64,000 nt of DNA from Scatomorpha merdigallinarum (GTDB lineage Bacteria; Bacillota; Clostridia; Oscillospirales; Oscillospiraceae), in contig DVJA01000081.1 of NCBI GenBank assembly GCA_018710885.1, forward strand, positions 41,778-105,777, in the 5' to 3' direction. The notes under the pieces are model-generated. The model did not search any database, was not told where the DNA came from, and worked only from the letters and a program-made list of their open reading frames with translations. A program made the position numbers and the translations under genes. Every line of letters starts with the position of its first letter. Positions within the stretch are counted from its first letter, which is position 1. This document shows, one piece after another, positions 1-9,466 of this stretch.

Positions 1-171
1 ATATACTGGCTGCGCAGCTACTGCCGCCGTTTCTTTGTGCAGCAGTTCAAGCGCTCTGCAAGCGCGGACGGCCCCGCCGTCATGGGCTTTACCCTCTCGC
101 CCCGTGATGGACACAAGATGCCTTCCGACGCCTGCAACGCCCTGTGGCTGTCTGAGGTTGACAAGCTCTGA
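1..171 (+). CDS. nadE: NAD+ synthetase, C-terminal fragment
   Basis: The gene enters from the left edge and only the last 56 codons are present, read in frame from base 1 to TGA at 169-171. The fragment carries the family's C-terminal signature: an RRFF..QQFKRS stretch followed by a LSPR.G..MPSDA-like stretch, as in glutamine-dependent NAD+ synthetases, which make NAD+ from deamido-NAD+ in the cytoplasm. The catalytic nitrilase and ATP-binding parts lie outside the window, so the glutamine-dependent form is inferred from the tail alone. An intrinsic terminator follows within 10 bases. Confidence 0.82.
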   Translation: MYWLRSYCRRFFVQQFKRSASADGPAVMGFTLSPRDGHKMPSDACNALWLSEVDKL

Positions 172-178
172 AATACGA

Positions 179-203
179 AGCCGCCCCGTATGGGGCGGCT
201 TTT
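179..203 (+). terminator. Intrinsic terminator of nadE
   Basis: GCCGCCCC, a four-base GTAT loop and GGGGCGGC, then TTTT, eight bases after the nadE stop codon. Confidence 0.9.
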
Positions 204-213
204 GTAAGCAAGC

Positions 214-247
214 AATCCTCCGTGCGGCGGCTGCCGTCCGGAGGATT
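214..247. terminator. Hairpin between convergent nadE and VOC genes
   Basis: AATCCTCCG and CGGAGGATT form a 9-bp stem around a GC-rich loop. It lies downstream of the reverse-strand VOC gene and could end its transcript, but the T tract is poor on both strands. Confidence 0.4.
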
Positions 248-305
248 ATTCTTGCGCTCCGGGAGTATCAATTTCGGGCAGCTCCCGGCAAAACTCGGGC
301 TTGGT

Positions 306-764
306 TCAGCGCATACAGGCCTTCACAAATTTTATCGGCACTTCCATACGCGCCGCGACCTGCTCCGGAGTCATGCCGCTGTCCAGGAAGCGCTTGCAGA
401 CGGCTTTCATGTTTTCTCCGACTTCAATGACGTGCCGGTCCGGGTCGTAGAAGCGCACAACGCGCTGGCCCCATGCGTGTTCCTTTATAGGGTGGACATA
501 GCCGAGGTCAAACTTCTCCAGCTTCTCTGAAAATTTGTCGAAGTCGTCCTCTTCAAAATAGAGCTCGACGTCCCTGCCGCCGAAGGTTATCTCGCCAGCG
601 CCGGTGAGCTCCCGCCAGGTTTCAAGCGTCTGCAGGCACAGGCCGCCAGTCAGGGTTTTGTTTGCGCCGAAGTCCATAATCACGTGGAGGCCCAGCACTT
701 TCTTATAGAACTCAACAGACTTGTCCATATCCGCGACAACTAGCAGTGGGTTTTTGAATTTCAT
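306..764 (-). CDS. VOC (glyoxalase/bleomycin-resistance) family protein
   Basis: This 152-residue protein has the vicinal-oxygen-chelate fold pattern: an N-terminal NPLLVVADMDKSVEFYKKVLG module and a second half with a VELYFE strand and a DPDRHVIEVGE strand near residue 115. Members are small dimeric metal-dependent enzymes or binding proteins; the substrate cannot be read from sequence. The last 35 residues form an extra tail containing a predicted helix (CKRFLDSGMTPEQVAARM) that resembles a DNA-binding-like helix pair seen in some clostridial members. ATG is preceded by GAGGT. It stands alone between the nadE and rpmB terminators. Confidence 0.8.
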   Translation of the reverse strand: MKFKNPLLVVADMDKSVEFYKKVLGLHVIMDFGANKTLTGGLCLQTLETWRELTGAGEITFGGRDVELYFEEDDFDKFSEKLEKFDLGYVHPIKEHAWGQRVVRFYDPDRHVIEVGENMKAVCKRFLDSGMTPEQVAARMEVPIKFVKACMR

Positions 765-823
765 GGTTATTACCTCGTCAATCCATACTCATTGTTTTGC
801 GTCGGCTGCGCCGGGTATAGCAA

Positions 824-863
824 AGCCGCGCCGGGTGGGAATAGCGTCCCTCCCGGCGCGGCT
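824..863 (-). terminator. Probable terminator of rpmB
   Basis: A 12-bp perfect stem (AGCCGCGCCGGG with CCCGGCGCGGCT) lies 19 bases past the rpmB stop. The T tract on the reverse strand is only TTT. Confidence 0.6.
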
Positions 864-881
864 TAGGCTGCGAGGCGCGGC

Positions 882-1070
882 TCACACCGCGCGGGTGACC
901 TTTCCGCTGCGCAGGCAGCGGGTGCAGGCGTAGACGTGCTTGGGGCTGCCGTCCACGATGGCCTTAACGCGCTTCACGTTGGGCTTCCAGGTGCGGTTGG
1001 AGCGCCTGTGGGAGTGGCTGACCTTGATGCCGAAGGCCATATCCTTGCCGCAGAATTCGCACTTTGCCAT
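882..1070 (-). CDS. rpmB: 50S ribosomal protein L28
   Basis: A 62-residue basic protein with the L28 start MAKCEFCGK, the SHSHRR..R.WKPN core and the C-terminal CTRCLRSGKV. The paired cysteines (CEFC and CTRC) make this the zinc-ribbon form of L28. Length is normal. It is a structural protein of the large subunit. ATG is preceded by GGAGGTGCAACTAA. It is transcribed alone, divergently from hprK, with its own sigma-A promoter at 1118-1146. Confidence 0.97.
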   Translation of the reverse strand: MAKCEFCGKDMAFGIKVSHSHRRSNRTWKPNVKRVKAIVDGSPKHVYACTRCLRSGKVTRAV

Positions 1071-1117
1071 TTAGTTGCACCTCCGTTCCAGCTTAATTTG
1101 TTTTTAACAGCCTTAAT

Positions 1118-1146
1118 ATAATAGCACTACGCGCATGTAAATGCAA
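1118..1146 (-). promoter_or_regulatory. Sigma-A promoter of rpmB
   Basis: On the reverse strand TTGCAT (1141-1146) and TATTAT (1118-1123) are separated by 17 bases. Confidence 0.7.
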
Positions 1147-1190
1147 GCAAAATCTCACAGGACGGTAAATTCCGTGCAGAACAAAAAACA

Positions 1191-1219
1191 TTGCCAAAAC
1201 CGCGCCGGGTGGGTACAAT
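1191..1219 (+). promoter_or_regulatory. Sigma-A promoter of the hprK operon
   Basis: TTGCCA (1191-1196), a 17-base spacer, and TACAAT (1214-1219), about 70 bases before the hprK start. It probably drives the genes through dnaE, because gaps between them are 20 bases or less. Confidence 0.7.
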
Positions 1220-1287
1220 ATACATAGGCAAGATTTAGTGCCGCCCAGGCGGCACAGGTGCCACGGCACCGGAAAGGAGGCGCCACT

Positions 1288-2229
1288 GTGAACGACGAAT
1301 ATTCCGTGAGCCTGACTCAGGTGGCTAAGGAACAGAATCTCACCATATTGCACGCAGCCAAGGACTTCGAATCCGTGCGCGTGCGCACCGCAGATGTGAA
1401 CCGCCCGGCGCTGCAGCTCGCGGGCTTCTATGACTACTTCGACCCCAAGCGGCTGCAGCTTATCGGCAGAGTCGAGTGCACATATCTGGAGAGCCTCGAC
1501 CCCGAACAGCGCCGCGAAGCGCTCGAACGCTTCATGCGCTTCGACCTCTGCGCCATCATACTCTGCCACGGCATAGACACCCTTCCCGAGCTAACCGAAA
1601 CCGCCCGCAAATACGACCGCACGCTCATGTGTACGAACGAGGACACTTCGACCTTCATGGCCGACCTCATAACCATGCTGCGCAACGCCATGGCCCCGAG
1701 GGTGACCATGCACGGCGTGCTCGTGGAGGTGTACGGCGAGGGCCTGCTCATAACGGGCGATTCCGGCGTGGGCAAGAGCGAGACAGCCCTGGAACTCATA
1801 AAGCGCGGCCACAGGCTTATAGCCGACGACGCGGTGGAGATACGCCGCATTTCACGCGAAACGCTCATAGGCACGGCCCCGGAGCTCATACGTTACTACA
1901 TGGAGCTGCGCGGCATAGGCGTTATAAACGCGAGGCACATCTTCGGCGTCGGCGCGGTGAAGCCAGAGACCAACGTCGACCTCGTGGTCAACTTTGAACT
2001 CTGGGATGACAACAAGGCCTATGACCGCCTCGGCCTGGAAACGGAGTACTCAACCATACTCGGCGTGGAGATACCCGCCTACACCATACCAGTGCGGCCC
2101 GGGCGCAACCTCGCCGTAATACTAGAGTTGGCGGCCATGAACAACCGCCAGAAGAAGATGGGTTATAACGCCGCCGCCGCGCTCGCGCGTGAGCACGACG
2201 CGCTTGTTGACAAGGGAAAGGACTTCTGA
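1288..2229 (+). CDS. hprK: HPr kinase/phosphorylase
   Basis: HprK phosphorylates HPr on Ser46 with ATP or pyrophosphate and reverses the reaction with phosphate, setting carbon catabolite repression in Firmicutes. The 313-residue protein has the conserved MHGVLV histidine (H142), the Walker A loop GDSGVGKS (157-164) and the signature LRGIGVINARHIFGVGAV. I chose the GTG start at 1288 because GGAAAGGAGG lies 8 bases before it; an upstream ATG at 1258 would put that ribosome site inside the gene. It heads the block hprK-murB-rapZ-yvcK-whiA-dnaE and overlaps murB by one base. Confidence 0.97.
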   Translation: MNDEYSVSLTQVAKEQNLTILHAAKDFESVRVRTADVNRPALQLAGFYDYFDPKRLQLIGRVECTYLESLDPEQRREALERFMRFDLCAIILCHGIDTLPELTETARKYDRTLMCTNEDTSTFMADLITMLRNAMAPRVTMHGVLVEVYGEGLLITGDSGVGKSETALELIKRGHRLIADDAVEIRRISRETLIGTAPELIRYYMELRGIGVINARHIFGVGAVKPETNVDLVVNFELWDDNKAYDRLGLETEYSTILGVEIPAYTIPVRPGRNLAVILELAAMNNRQKKMGYNAAAALAREHDALVDKGKDF

Positions 2230-3152
2230 TGCCGGACTACAACGCTATCACCCGTGAACTGCGCCAGGCGTTCCCGGAGCTGGAAATACGCGAAAACGAG
2301 CCCATGAGCGCCCACTGCTCCTTCAAAATCGGCGGCCCGGCGCGCCTGATGCTGTTTCCGGCCTCGGCAGGAGAGGCGGCTGCTGCGCTCGGCCTGCTGC
2401 GCCGTGAAGGCGTGCGCACACTCATAATGGGCAACGGCACTAACCTGCTGGTGCCCGACGAGGGCTACGACGGCGCGGTTGTGTGCATGTCGCGTCCCTG
2501 CTCTGATATAGAGCTCATTGACGAGACAAAGATACGCGCCGGATCCGGGGCGACGCTCGCGGCCACGGCCGTATTTGCGGCCGAGCACTCGCTTACGGGT
2601 CTGGAGTTTGCTCACGGCATACCGGGCAGCGTGGGCGGCGGTACGGCCATGAACGCCGGCGCCTACGGCGGCGAGATGCGCGACATCATAGAGAGTGTGG
2701 AGTTTGTAGACCTCGACGGCCAAATAAAGACGCTCGAAGCGTCTGAGCTCGGTATGAGCTACCGGCACAGCGTCTTTTCCGACACGGATAAGCTCATAAC
2801 CTCGGTAACGTTCGCGCTCACCCCGGGGGACGCGGGAGCTATACGGGAGCGCATGCGCGAGCTGATAGAAAAGCGCCGCGCTTCCCAGCCCCTGGATATG
2901 CCCAGCGCGGGCAGCACCTTCAAGCGCCCCGCAAACGGCTATGCCGCAGCCATGATAGACGCCGCGGGCCTCAAGGGAGAGCGTGTGGGCGGCGCGATGG
3001 TGTCCACAAAGCACGCGGGATTTGTGATAAACGCGGGCGGCGCGAGCTATGAGGACGTGGTCGCGCTCATGCGCGAGATACGCCGCAGGGTGTACGAGCG
3101 CGAGGGCGTGCTGCTTGAACCGGAAGTGAAGCTCATGGGCCCGGGCCTGTGA
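2229..3152 (+). CDS. murB: UDP-N-acetylenolpyruvoylglucosamine reductase
   Basis: MurB reduces UDP-GlcNAc-enolpyruvate to UDP-MurNAc with NADPH and FAD in peptidoglycan precursor synthesis. The 307 residues contain the FAD-binding motif GNGTNLLV, the GIPGSVGGGTAMNAGAYGGE loop, the catalytic serine context PSAGSTFKRP and the C-terminal VLLEPEVKLMG with the conserved glutamate. The length and missing Tyr-loop fit the type II MurB of Firmicutes. Its ATG overlaps the hprK TGA by one base, implying translational coupling. Confidence 0.97.
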   Translation: MPDYNAITRELRQAFPELEIRENEPMSAHCSFKIGGPARLMLFPASAGEAAAALGLLRREGVRTLIMGNGTNLLVPDEGYDGAVVCMSRPCSDIELIDETKIRAGSGATLAATAVFAAEHSLTGLEFAHGIPGSVGGGTAMNAGAYGGEMRDIIESVEFVDLDGQIKTLEASELGMSYRHSVFSDTDKLITSVTFALTPGDAGAIRERMRELIEKRRASQPLDMPSAGSTFKRPANGYAAAMIDAAGLKGERVGGAMVSTKHAGFVINAGGASYEDVVALMREIRRRVYEREGVLLEPEVKLMGPGL

Positions 3153-3170
3153 GCACGCAAGGAGATAGAG

Positions 3171-4025
3171 ATGGAGTTTCTGATAATTTCGGGCATGTCC
3201 GGGGCGGGAAAGAGCCAGGCCGCGGACATCCTCGAGGACATGGACTACTACTGCGTGGACAATCTGCCACTGGCGCTGCTGCCGCGCTTTGCGGAGCTGT
3301 GCCTAGCCAGCCAAGGGCGCTATGAGCGCGTGGCGCTGGTAACAGACGTGCGCGAGCGCGAGAGTCTTGGCGCGCTGCTGCCCGCGCTCGACGGGCTGTG
3401 GGAAATGGGACTTGAGTACCGCATACTGTTTATGGAGGCAGACGTGCCGACAATAGTGCGCCGCTACAAGAGTTCGCGCAGGCCGCACCCCATGCAGGAG
3501 CCTGGCGACACGGTGGAGGACGCCGTGCGCCGCGAGGCTCGCTCGCTCGCACCCGTGCGGGAGAGGGCCGACTACATTATAAATACCAGCGGGCTGACCA
3601 CCAGCATGCTGCAAAGCCGCATCCGCGAGCTGCTTGACCGCAAGGAGCGCAGCTTTGCGGTCATGGTTTCGGCCTTCGGCTACAAATACGGGCTGCCCAT
3701 TGACGCCGACCTGGTCTTCGATGTGCGCTTTTTGCCGAACCCGTACTACGTGGCCCAGCTGCGCCCGCACTCTGGGCTCGACGCGGATGTGTCAAAGTTT
3801 GTACTTGACCGTCCGGAGTCGCAAGCTTTTATGGAGCGGCTACTGGCCCTGCTCGACTACATAATTCCGCTCTACGCCGAAGAGGGGCGCTACACGCTGC
3901 ATATAGCCATCGGCTGCACCGGCGGCAGGCACCGCAGCGTGGCCGTGGCCAATGCCGTGGCCGCGCACCTGTCGGAGCGGCGCGAGAATGTGACCGCCAC
4001 CTTCCGTGACATAGACAAGGGGTGA
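3171..4025 (+). CDS. rapZ: RNase adapter/nucleotide-binding protein RapZ (YvcJ)
   Basis: A 284-residue member of the UPF0042/YvcJ/RapZ family of P-loop proteins that bind ATP/GTP and, in enterobacteria, steer RNase E to small RNAs; in B. subtilis YvcJ affects competence. Walker A is GMSGAGKS near residue 9, and the diagnostic C-terminal motif GCTGGRHRSVAVAN is intact. AAGGAGATAGAG precedes the ATG. The gene lies between murB and yvcK and overlaps the latter's ribosome-binding region, as in many Firmicutes. Confidence 0.95.
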   Translation: MEFLIISGMSGAGKSQAADILEDMDYYCVDNLPLALLPRFAELCLASQGRYERVALVTDVRERESLGALLPALDGLWEMGLEYRILFMEADVPTIVRRYKSSRRPHPMQEPGDTVEDAVRREARSLAPVRERADYIINTSGLTTSMLQSRIRELLDRKERSFAVMVSAFGYKYGLPIDADLVFDVRFLPNPYYVAQLRPHSGLDADVSKFVLDRPESQAFMERLLALLDYIIPLYAEEGRYTLHIAIGCTGGRHRSVAVANAVAAHLSERRENVTATFRDIDKG

Positions 4026-4027
4026 AT

Positions 4028-5026
4028 ATGAAACCTGAACGCCTTCACGACCCGCGTATTGCCGTAATCGGCGGCGGTACGGGCCTTTCGACCATGCTGC
4101 GCGGGCTTAAAAAACTCTCGCAGAACATAACAGCCATTGTCACCGTCGCAGACGACGGCGGCGGCAGCGGCATGCTCAGGGAGGACCTCGGCATGCCGCC
4201 CCCGGGAGATGTGCGTAACTGCATACAGGCCCTGGCCAACACCGAGCCCATCATGGAAAAGCTCCTGGCCTACCGCTTCACTGACGGTAGGCTCAAGGGT
4301 CAGAGCTTCGGCAACCTGTTCCTGGCCGCGCTCAACGGCATGTCGGATACCTTCGACGAGGCCGTGCGGCGCATGTCGGACGTCCTGGCCATCACCGGCC
4401 GCGTGCTGCCGGTGACGAATGAAAACGTCTATCTCGCGGCAGAGTTTGACGACGGCACCGAGGCCGTGGGCGAGAGCCACATCGCCGAGTTCAAAAAGGG
4501 CTCGGACAAGCGCATTCGCCGCGTCCGTCTCATCCCGGAGCGGCCGCCCGCCCTGCCCGAAGCGCTGGAGGCCATAAACGGCGCCGACATGATAGTGCTC
4601 GGCCCCGGCAGCCTCTATACATCCATCATGCCGAACCTGGTCACCGAGGGCGTGGCCGAAGCCATAACCCACTCCGACGCTTTCAAGATATATGTGCTCA
4701 ACGTCATGACCCAGGACGGCGAGACAGAGAGCTACACCGCCAGCGACCACATAGAGGCGCTCTTCTCAAACTCCGGCGCGCACCTCTTCGACTGGTGCCT
4801 GGCTAACAGCATGGACATACCGTCGGAAATAGCCGGACGTTACCGCGCCGAAGGGGCGCAGCCGGTTGAGATAGACGACGAAGAAGTGTACAAACTGGGA
4901 GTGGGAATATTGCGCGCTCCGGTAGCGAGCTGGGCCAGCGGCTATGTGCGCCACGACCCGGATAGGCTTTCGGCCGAGCTGCTGCGCCTCTACCACGAGA
5001 AGTCGCACACCCGTGTTTACATGTAG
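4028..5026 (+). CDS. yvcK: Gluconeogenesis factor, YvcK/CofD-like
   Basis: YvcK proteins bind UDP-sugars and are needed for growth and cell shape on gluconeogenic substrates; they are relatives of the 2-phospho-lactate transferase CofD. The 332 residues show the opening GGGTGLSTMLRGLK, then VADDGGGSGMLR, PGDVRNC and the later LGPGSLYTSI. The ATG at 4028 is preferred over an in-frame GTG at 4022 because AAGGGG sits 5 bases upstream of it. The gene follows rapZ with no room for a promoter. Confidence 0.95.
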   Translation: MKPERLHDPRIAVIGGGTGLSTMLRGLKKLSQNITAIVTVADDGGGSGMLREDLGMPPPGDVRNCIQALANTEPIMEKLLAYRFTDGRLKGQSFGNLFLAALNGMSDTFDEAVRRMSDVLAITGRVLPVTNENVYLAAEFDDGTEAVGESHIAEFKKGSDKRIRRVRLIPERPPALPEALEAINGADMIVLGPGSLYTSIMPNLVTEGVAEAITHSDAFKIYVLNVMTQDGETESYTASDHIEALFSNSGAHLFDWCLANSMDIPSEIAGRYRAEGAQPVEIDDEEVYKLGVGILRAPVASWASGYVRHDPDRLSAELLRLYHEKSHTRVYM

Positions 5027-5035
5027 GAGGATTAA

Positions 5036-5950
5036 ATGTCTTTTGCATCCGAGGTCAAGGCAGAGCTCTGCCATGTGAAGCGCAGCCGCAAGTGCTGCGC
5101 CGTGGCAGAGTGCTACGGCGTCATGCTCTACTGCAACAGTTTTACGCCGAGGGAGATAAGGATAATAACAGGCAGCCCGGAGTTTATAGAGCTGCTGCCG
5201 AAACTCTTCCGCAAGGCGTTCAACGTGAGCTTTGACATCCTGCCGGAGAACGTAAAACCGGGCGGCCGGGCGACTCTGCTCATGACAGACCCCGAAAAGA
5301 TCGCCACGGTTTTCCGCGCCTTCGGCATGGAGCCCTCCGACACGCTCACGCTGCACATAAACCTGGGCGTGCTGGAAAACGACTGCTGCAAGACTTCGTT
5401 CGTGCGCGGCGCCTTCCTGGCGGGCGGGAGCATAACCGACCCCGCCAAGCGCTACCACCTGGAGCTCACCACCACGCACGCCGCGGTGGGGCGCGAGATG
5501 TGCGCGCTGCTCCTGGAACTGGGCTTTGAACCGGGGCTTGCCATGCGCGGAGCAAACCACGTGGCGTACTTCAAGCAGTCCGAGGCCATAGCCGACTTCC
5601 TGACCATGGCCGGAGCCGGTGTGCCGGCCATGGAAGTGATGAGCGCCAGAGTTGAAAAAGACATGCGCAACGAGATAAACCGCAAGGTGAACTGCGACAG
5701 CGCAAACGCCGACAAGATAGTCGCCGCCGCGGCCGAGCAGCTCGAGGCCATACGCCGCATAGAGCGTGAGCAGGGCCTGGACACGCTGCCGGAGGGCTTG
5801 CAGCAGGCGGCGCTGCTGCGCATAGCGAACCCGGAGGCGAGCCTTGCCGAGCTCGCGGCGTTGTCCGTGCCCAGCGTGACCAAAAGCTGCCTGAGCCACA
5901 GGCTCAAGCGCCTGGCCGCCATAGCCAAAGACGGCAGAACTGGAGATTAG
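5036..5950 (+). CDS. whiA: Sporulation/cell-division regulator WhiA
   Basis: WhiA combines an N-terminal degenerate LAGLIDADG homing-endonuclease domain with a C-terminal helix-turn-helix; it binds DNA and influences chromosome segregation and division in Firmicutes and sporulation in actinomycetes. The 304 residues begin MSFASEVKAELC and carry CCKTSFVRGAFLAGGS.TDP near residue 120 and the C-terminal HTH (ASLAELAALSVPSVTKSCLSH, positions about 262-282). TAGGAGG lies 7 bases before the ATG. The coding order yvcK-whiA-dnaE is typical of Clostridia. Confidence 0.96.
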   Translation: MSFASEVKAELCHVKRSRKCCAVAECYGVMLYCNSFTPREIRIITGSPEFIELLPKLFRKAFNVSFDILPENVKPGGRATLLMTDPEKIATVFRAFGMEPSDTLTLHINLGVLENDCCKTSFVRGAFLAGGSITDPAKRYHLELTTTHAAVGREMCALLLELGFEPGLAMRGANHVAYFKQSEAIADFLTMAGAGVPAMEVMSARVEKDMRNEINRKVNCDSANADKIVAAAAEQLEAIRRIEREQGLDTLPEGLQQAALLRIANPEASLAELAALSVPSVTKSCLSHRLKRLAAIAKDGRTGD

Positions 5951-5951
5951 C

Positions 5952-8900
5952 ATGAGTTTTGTACATCTGCATCTACACACGGAATACAGTCTGCTCGACG
6001 GTGCGTGCCGCATAGACGCCTTGGCCGAACGGGCGAAGGAGCTGGGCTTTGAGGCTCTGGCCATAACCGACCACGGAGTAATGTACGGCGCCGTGAACTT
6101 TTACCGCGCCTGCGTAAAGGCCGGGATTAAGCCCATCATCGGCTGCGAGGTGTATGTGGCGCCCAGGAGCCGCACGGACCGCGAGTACGGCATCGACAGC
6201 CAGTACACGCACCTGATACTGCTCTGCAAGGATGAGACCGGCTACCGCAACCTGAGTTATCTTGTGTCCATGGGCTTTGTCGAGGGCTTCTACGTGAAGC
6301 CGCGCATAGACTGGGGCCTGCTGCACGAGCACTCCGAGGGTCTGGTGTGCCTCTCCGGCTGCCTCGCGGGAGACATACCGCAGAAGATAGTGAACGGCCG
6401 CTATGAGGACGCCAAAGCCCGGGCGCTGGAGCTGCGCGAAGTCTTTGGCGAGGACTTCTACCTGGAAATCCAGAGACACGGCATACGCGAGGAGGAGACC
6501 GCCGCGCGCGGCATACTGCGCATCCACGACGAGACGGGCATACCCATAGCCGTGACCAACGACGCACACTATATAAACAAAGAGGACGCCTACTATCAGG
6601 ACGTGCTCATGTGCATACAGACCGGCAAAACGGTCAATGAGGCAGAGCGCATGCGCTTCGAGACGCAGGAATTCTACCTCAAGAGCGAAGAGGAGATGCG
6701 CGCTCTCTTCCCCGAGAGACAGGACGCGGCCGACAACACGGTGGAGATCGCCGCCAAGTGTAACTTCGACTTTGAGTTCGGTCACTACCACTTGCCGCGA
6801 TTCCAGCTCCCCGCGGGCGAGACGGACAGCTTCGAGTATTTGAAGAAGCTCTGCGAAGCCGGATTTGAGCGCCGCTACGGGCCCGAGCGCGAAGACGCCA
6901 AAAAGCAGATGGACTATGAGCTCGACATGATAAAGCGCATGGGCTTTGTCGACTACTTCCTCATAGTCTCGGACTTCATAGGCTACGCCAAGGGCCGCGG
7001 CATACCCGTAGGCCCCGGCCGCGGCAGCGCGGCGGGCAGCGTCGTCAGCTACTGCCTGAACATAACCGACGTCGATCCAATCAAGTACAGCCTCTATTTT
7101 GAGCGCTTTTTGAACCCCGAGCGCGTGAGTATGCCCGATATAGACATCGACTTCTGCGTACGCCGCCGCGGCGAGGTCATAGACTACGTCAACCGCAAGT
7201 ACGGCAACGACCACGTGGCTCAGATTGTGACCTTCGGCACCATGGCCGCGCGCCAGGCCGTGCGAGACACGGGCAGGGCGCTCGACATAAGCTACGCCGA
7301 GTGCGACGCCGTGGCCAAGCAGGTGCCATTCGCCCTGGGTATGACTCTGGACGAGGCCATGCGCCTCTCAAAGCCCATGCGTGAGATGTACGCCGCCGAT
7401 GAGCGCATAAAGAAACTTATTGACACGGCCCGGGCCCTTGAGGGCATGCCGCGCCACGCGAGCACTCACGCCGCAGGTGTGGTCATAACGGAAAAACCCG
7501 TCTACGAGTACGTACCGCTGGCCAAGAACGACGAGAGCGTCGTCACGCAGTACACCATGACCACGCTCGAAGAGCTCGGACTGCTGAAAATGGACTTCCT
7601 GGGTCTCAGGAACCTCACCATTCTCGACGACGCCGTGCAGCTTCTGCGCCGCAGCAACCCGGATTTCGACATCAACACCATCCCCGAAGACGACGAAGAC
7701 ACCTTCGCCATGCTCTCGGCCGGTAAGACCGAGGGCGTTTTCCAGCTTGAAAGCGCTGGCATGACCAGCGTGTGTACACGCCTGGGCCCGAAGAGCATCG
7801 AGGACATCACCGCCGTCATAGCCCTCTACCGCCCGGGACCGATGGACTCCATCCCCCGCTTCATAGAGAACAGCCAGCACCCGGAGCGGATAAAGTACAA
7901 GCACCCCTCCCTGGAACCCATACTCGCCGTAACCTACGGCTGCATAGTCTACCAGGAGCAGGTTATAGAGATTTTCCGGCGCCTTGCCGGGTTCTCGCTC
8001 GGACAGGCCGACAACATACGCCGCGCCATGAGCAAGAAGAAACACGCCGTCATCGACGCCGAGCGCGTGGCCTTTATCCACGGCGACGAGGGCAGAAATA
8101 TCCCCGGCTGCGTAAAAAACGGCATACCCGAGGCCACAGCCAGCGCCATATACGACGAGATACTCGACTTCGCCAGCTACGCCTTCAATAAGGCGCACGC
8201 CGTGGCCTACGCCATCGTGGCCTACCGCACGGCGTACATGAAGCGGCACTATCCGCGTGAATACATGGCCGCGCTGCTCACGAGCGTGCTCGATTCCTCC
8301 AGCAAGGTCGCGGAATACATCGCCGAGTGCCGCGAGATGCGCATTAACCTGTTGCCGCCGGACGTCAACGAGTCCGACGCCTACTTTACCATTTCGGGGA
8401 AGAACATCCGCTTCGGCCTTGTGGCGATAAAGAACATCGGCGAGAAATTTATATTGCAGCTCATGGACGAAAGACGCGAAAACGGCCCGTTCAAATCCCT
8501 TGAGGACTTCTGCCGCCGCATGTCCGGCAAAGAACTCAACCGCCGCGCCATTGAGAGCCTCATACGTTCGGGAGCCTTCGACAGCCTGGGCGCGACGCGC
8601 AAGTCCATGATGGCCGTGCTCGACAATGTACTCGAGGGCATAGCCTCGGACGGACGCCGCAATATAGAGGGGCAGATGGATCTCTTCGGCGGCGAGGAGC
8701 CCGCGCTGACGGCCATCGCCATGCCGCAGATGGAGGAGTATTCGCGCGCCGAGCTGATGGCGATGGAACGCGAGACTACGGGCCTCTACCTCACCGGCCA
8801 CCCCATGGACGAGTACCGCGAGGCCGCGCGCAGCGCCGGCGCCGTGAGCATAGGCGCCATACTCTCGGACTTTGCAAATGAGGCCGGGCCCGAGCGCTTT

Positions 8901-9398
8901 GCCGACGAGCAGTACGTCACCATAGCGGGCATCGTGGCTTCCAAGCGGACGCGCACCACGAAAAACGGCACGCTCATGGCCTACATTCAACTCGAGGACG
9001 ACACTGGTACCATAGAGCTGCTGGCCTTCCAGCGCGCCCTGGATAACGGCGGCGGCTATGTCGCCGACAATGCAGCCATTATCGTGCGCGGACGTATATC
9101 CGTGCGCGACGAGAAAGAGCCGCAGATAGTGGTGGACAGCATCCGTCCCATGTCTGACGCCGCGCTGCCTGACGGCAGCTATGCCAAGCCTCGCAAGCTC
9201 TGGATACGCCTGGCCCAAAATGACGCGCGTATCATGCGCCGTATAGAGCTTCTGCAGGAGATGTTCCCCGGCAACGACCGCATGATAGTCTATTTCGCGG
9301 ATACGGGCCGCCGTCTCGGCGCGGATTGCGTTATTATGGACAGTCTGGTGCGCGAGCTGGTGGAGATGGTCGGCGCAGAAAATGTCAAGGTGGTCTAG
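5952..9398 (+). CDS. dnaE: DNA polymerase III subunit alpha, DnaE type
   Basis: The catalytic C-family replicative polymerase subunit, 1148 residues. In order: the PHP domain (HLHTEYSLLDG from residue 4, TDHGVMYG), the palm with PGRGSAAGSVVSYCLN and the catalytic aspartates in MPDIDIDF (about 395-402), the fingers/beta-binding region (FNKAHAVAYAIVAYRTAYMK), helix-hairpin-helix, and a C-terminal OB fold (TIAGIVASKRTRT..G..MAYIQLEDDTG). Gram-positive bacteria pair DnaE with PolC, which is not in this window. ATG follows the whiA stop by one base. It ends the operon; no strong terminator is visible before the next promoter. Confidence 0.97.
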   Translation: MSFVHLHLHTEYSLLDGACRIDALAERAKELGFEALAITDHGVMYGAVNFYRACVKAGIKPIIGCEVYVAPRSRTDREYGIDSQYTHLILLCKDETGYRNLSYLVSMGFVEGFYVKPRIDWGLLHEHSEGLVCLSGCLAGDIPQKIVNGRYEDAKARALELREVFGEDFYLEIQRHGIREEETAARGILRIHDETGIPIAVTNDAHYINKEDAYYQDVLMCIQTGKTVNEAERMRFETQEFYLKSEEEMRALFPERQDAADNTVEIAAKCNFDFEFGHYHLPRFQLPAGETDSFEYLKKLCEAGFERRYGPEREDAKKQMDYELDMIKRMGFVDYFLIVSDFIGYAKGRGIPVGPGRGSAAGSVVSYCLNITDVDPIKYSLYFERFLNPERVSMPDIDIDFCVRRRGEVIDYVNRKYGNDHVAQIVTFGTMAARQAVRDTGRALDISYAECDAVAKQVPFALGMTLDEAMRLSKPMREMYAADERIKKLIDTARALEGMPRHASTHAAGVVITEKPVYEYVPLAKNDESVVTQYTMTTLEELGLLKMDFLGLRNLTILDDAVQLLRRSNPDFDINTIPEDDEDTFAMLSAGKTEGVFQLESAGMTSVCTRLGPKSIEDITAVIALYRPGPMDSIPRFIENSQHPERIKYKHPSLEPILAVTYGCIVYQEQVIEIFRRLAGFSLGQADNIRRAMSKKKHAVIDAERVAFIHGDEGRNIPGCVKNGIPEATASAIYDEILDFASYAFNKAHAVAYAIVAYRTAYMKRHYPREYMAALLTSVLDSSSKVAEYIAECREMRINLLPPDVNESDAYFTISGKNIRFGLVAIKNIGEKFILQLMDERRENGPFKSLEDFCRRMSGKELNRRAIESLIRSGAFDSLGATRKSMMAVLDNVLEGIASDGRRNIEGQMDLFGGEEPALTAIAMPQMEEYSRAELMAMERETTGLYLTGHPMDEYREAARSAGAVSIGAILSDFANEAGPERFADEQYVTIAGIVASKRTRTTKNGTLMAYIQLEDDTGTIELLAFQRALDNGGGYVADNAAIIVRGRISVRDEKEPQIVVDSIRPMSDAALPDGSYAKPRKLWIRLAQNDARIMRRIELLQEMFPGNDRMIVYFADTGRRLGADCVIMDSLVRELVEMVGAENVKVV

Positions 9399-9466
9399 AA
9401 GCTGCCGCAACGGCCCAACAGTTAAGGGCAAAAGTGGGATTTTTGCAGCTTTCAGGCGCAAAGTGC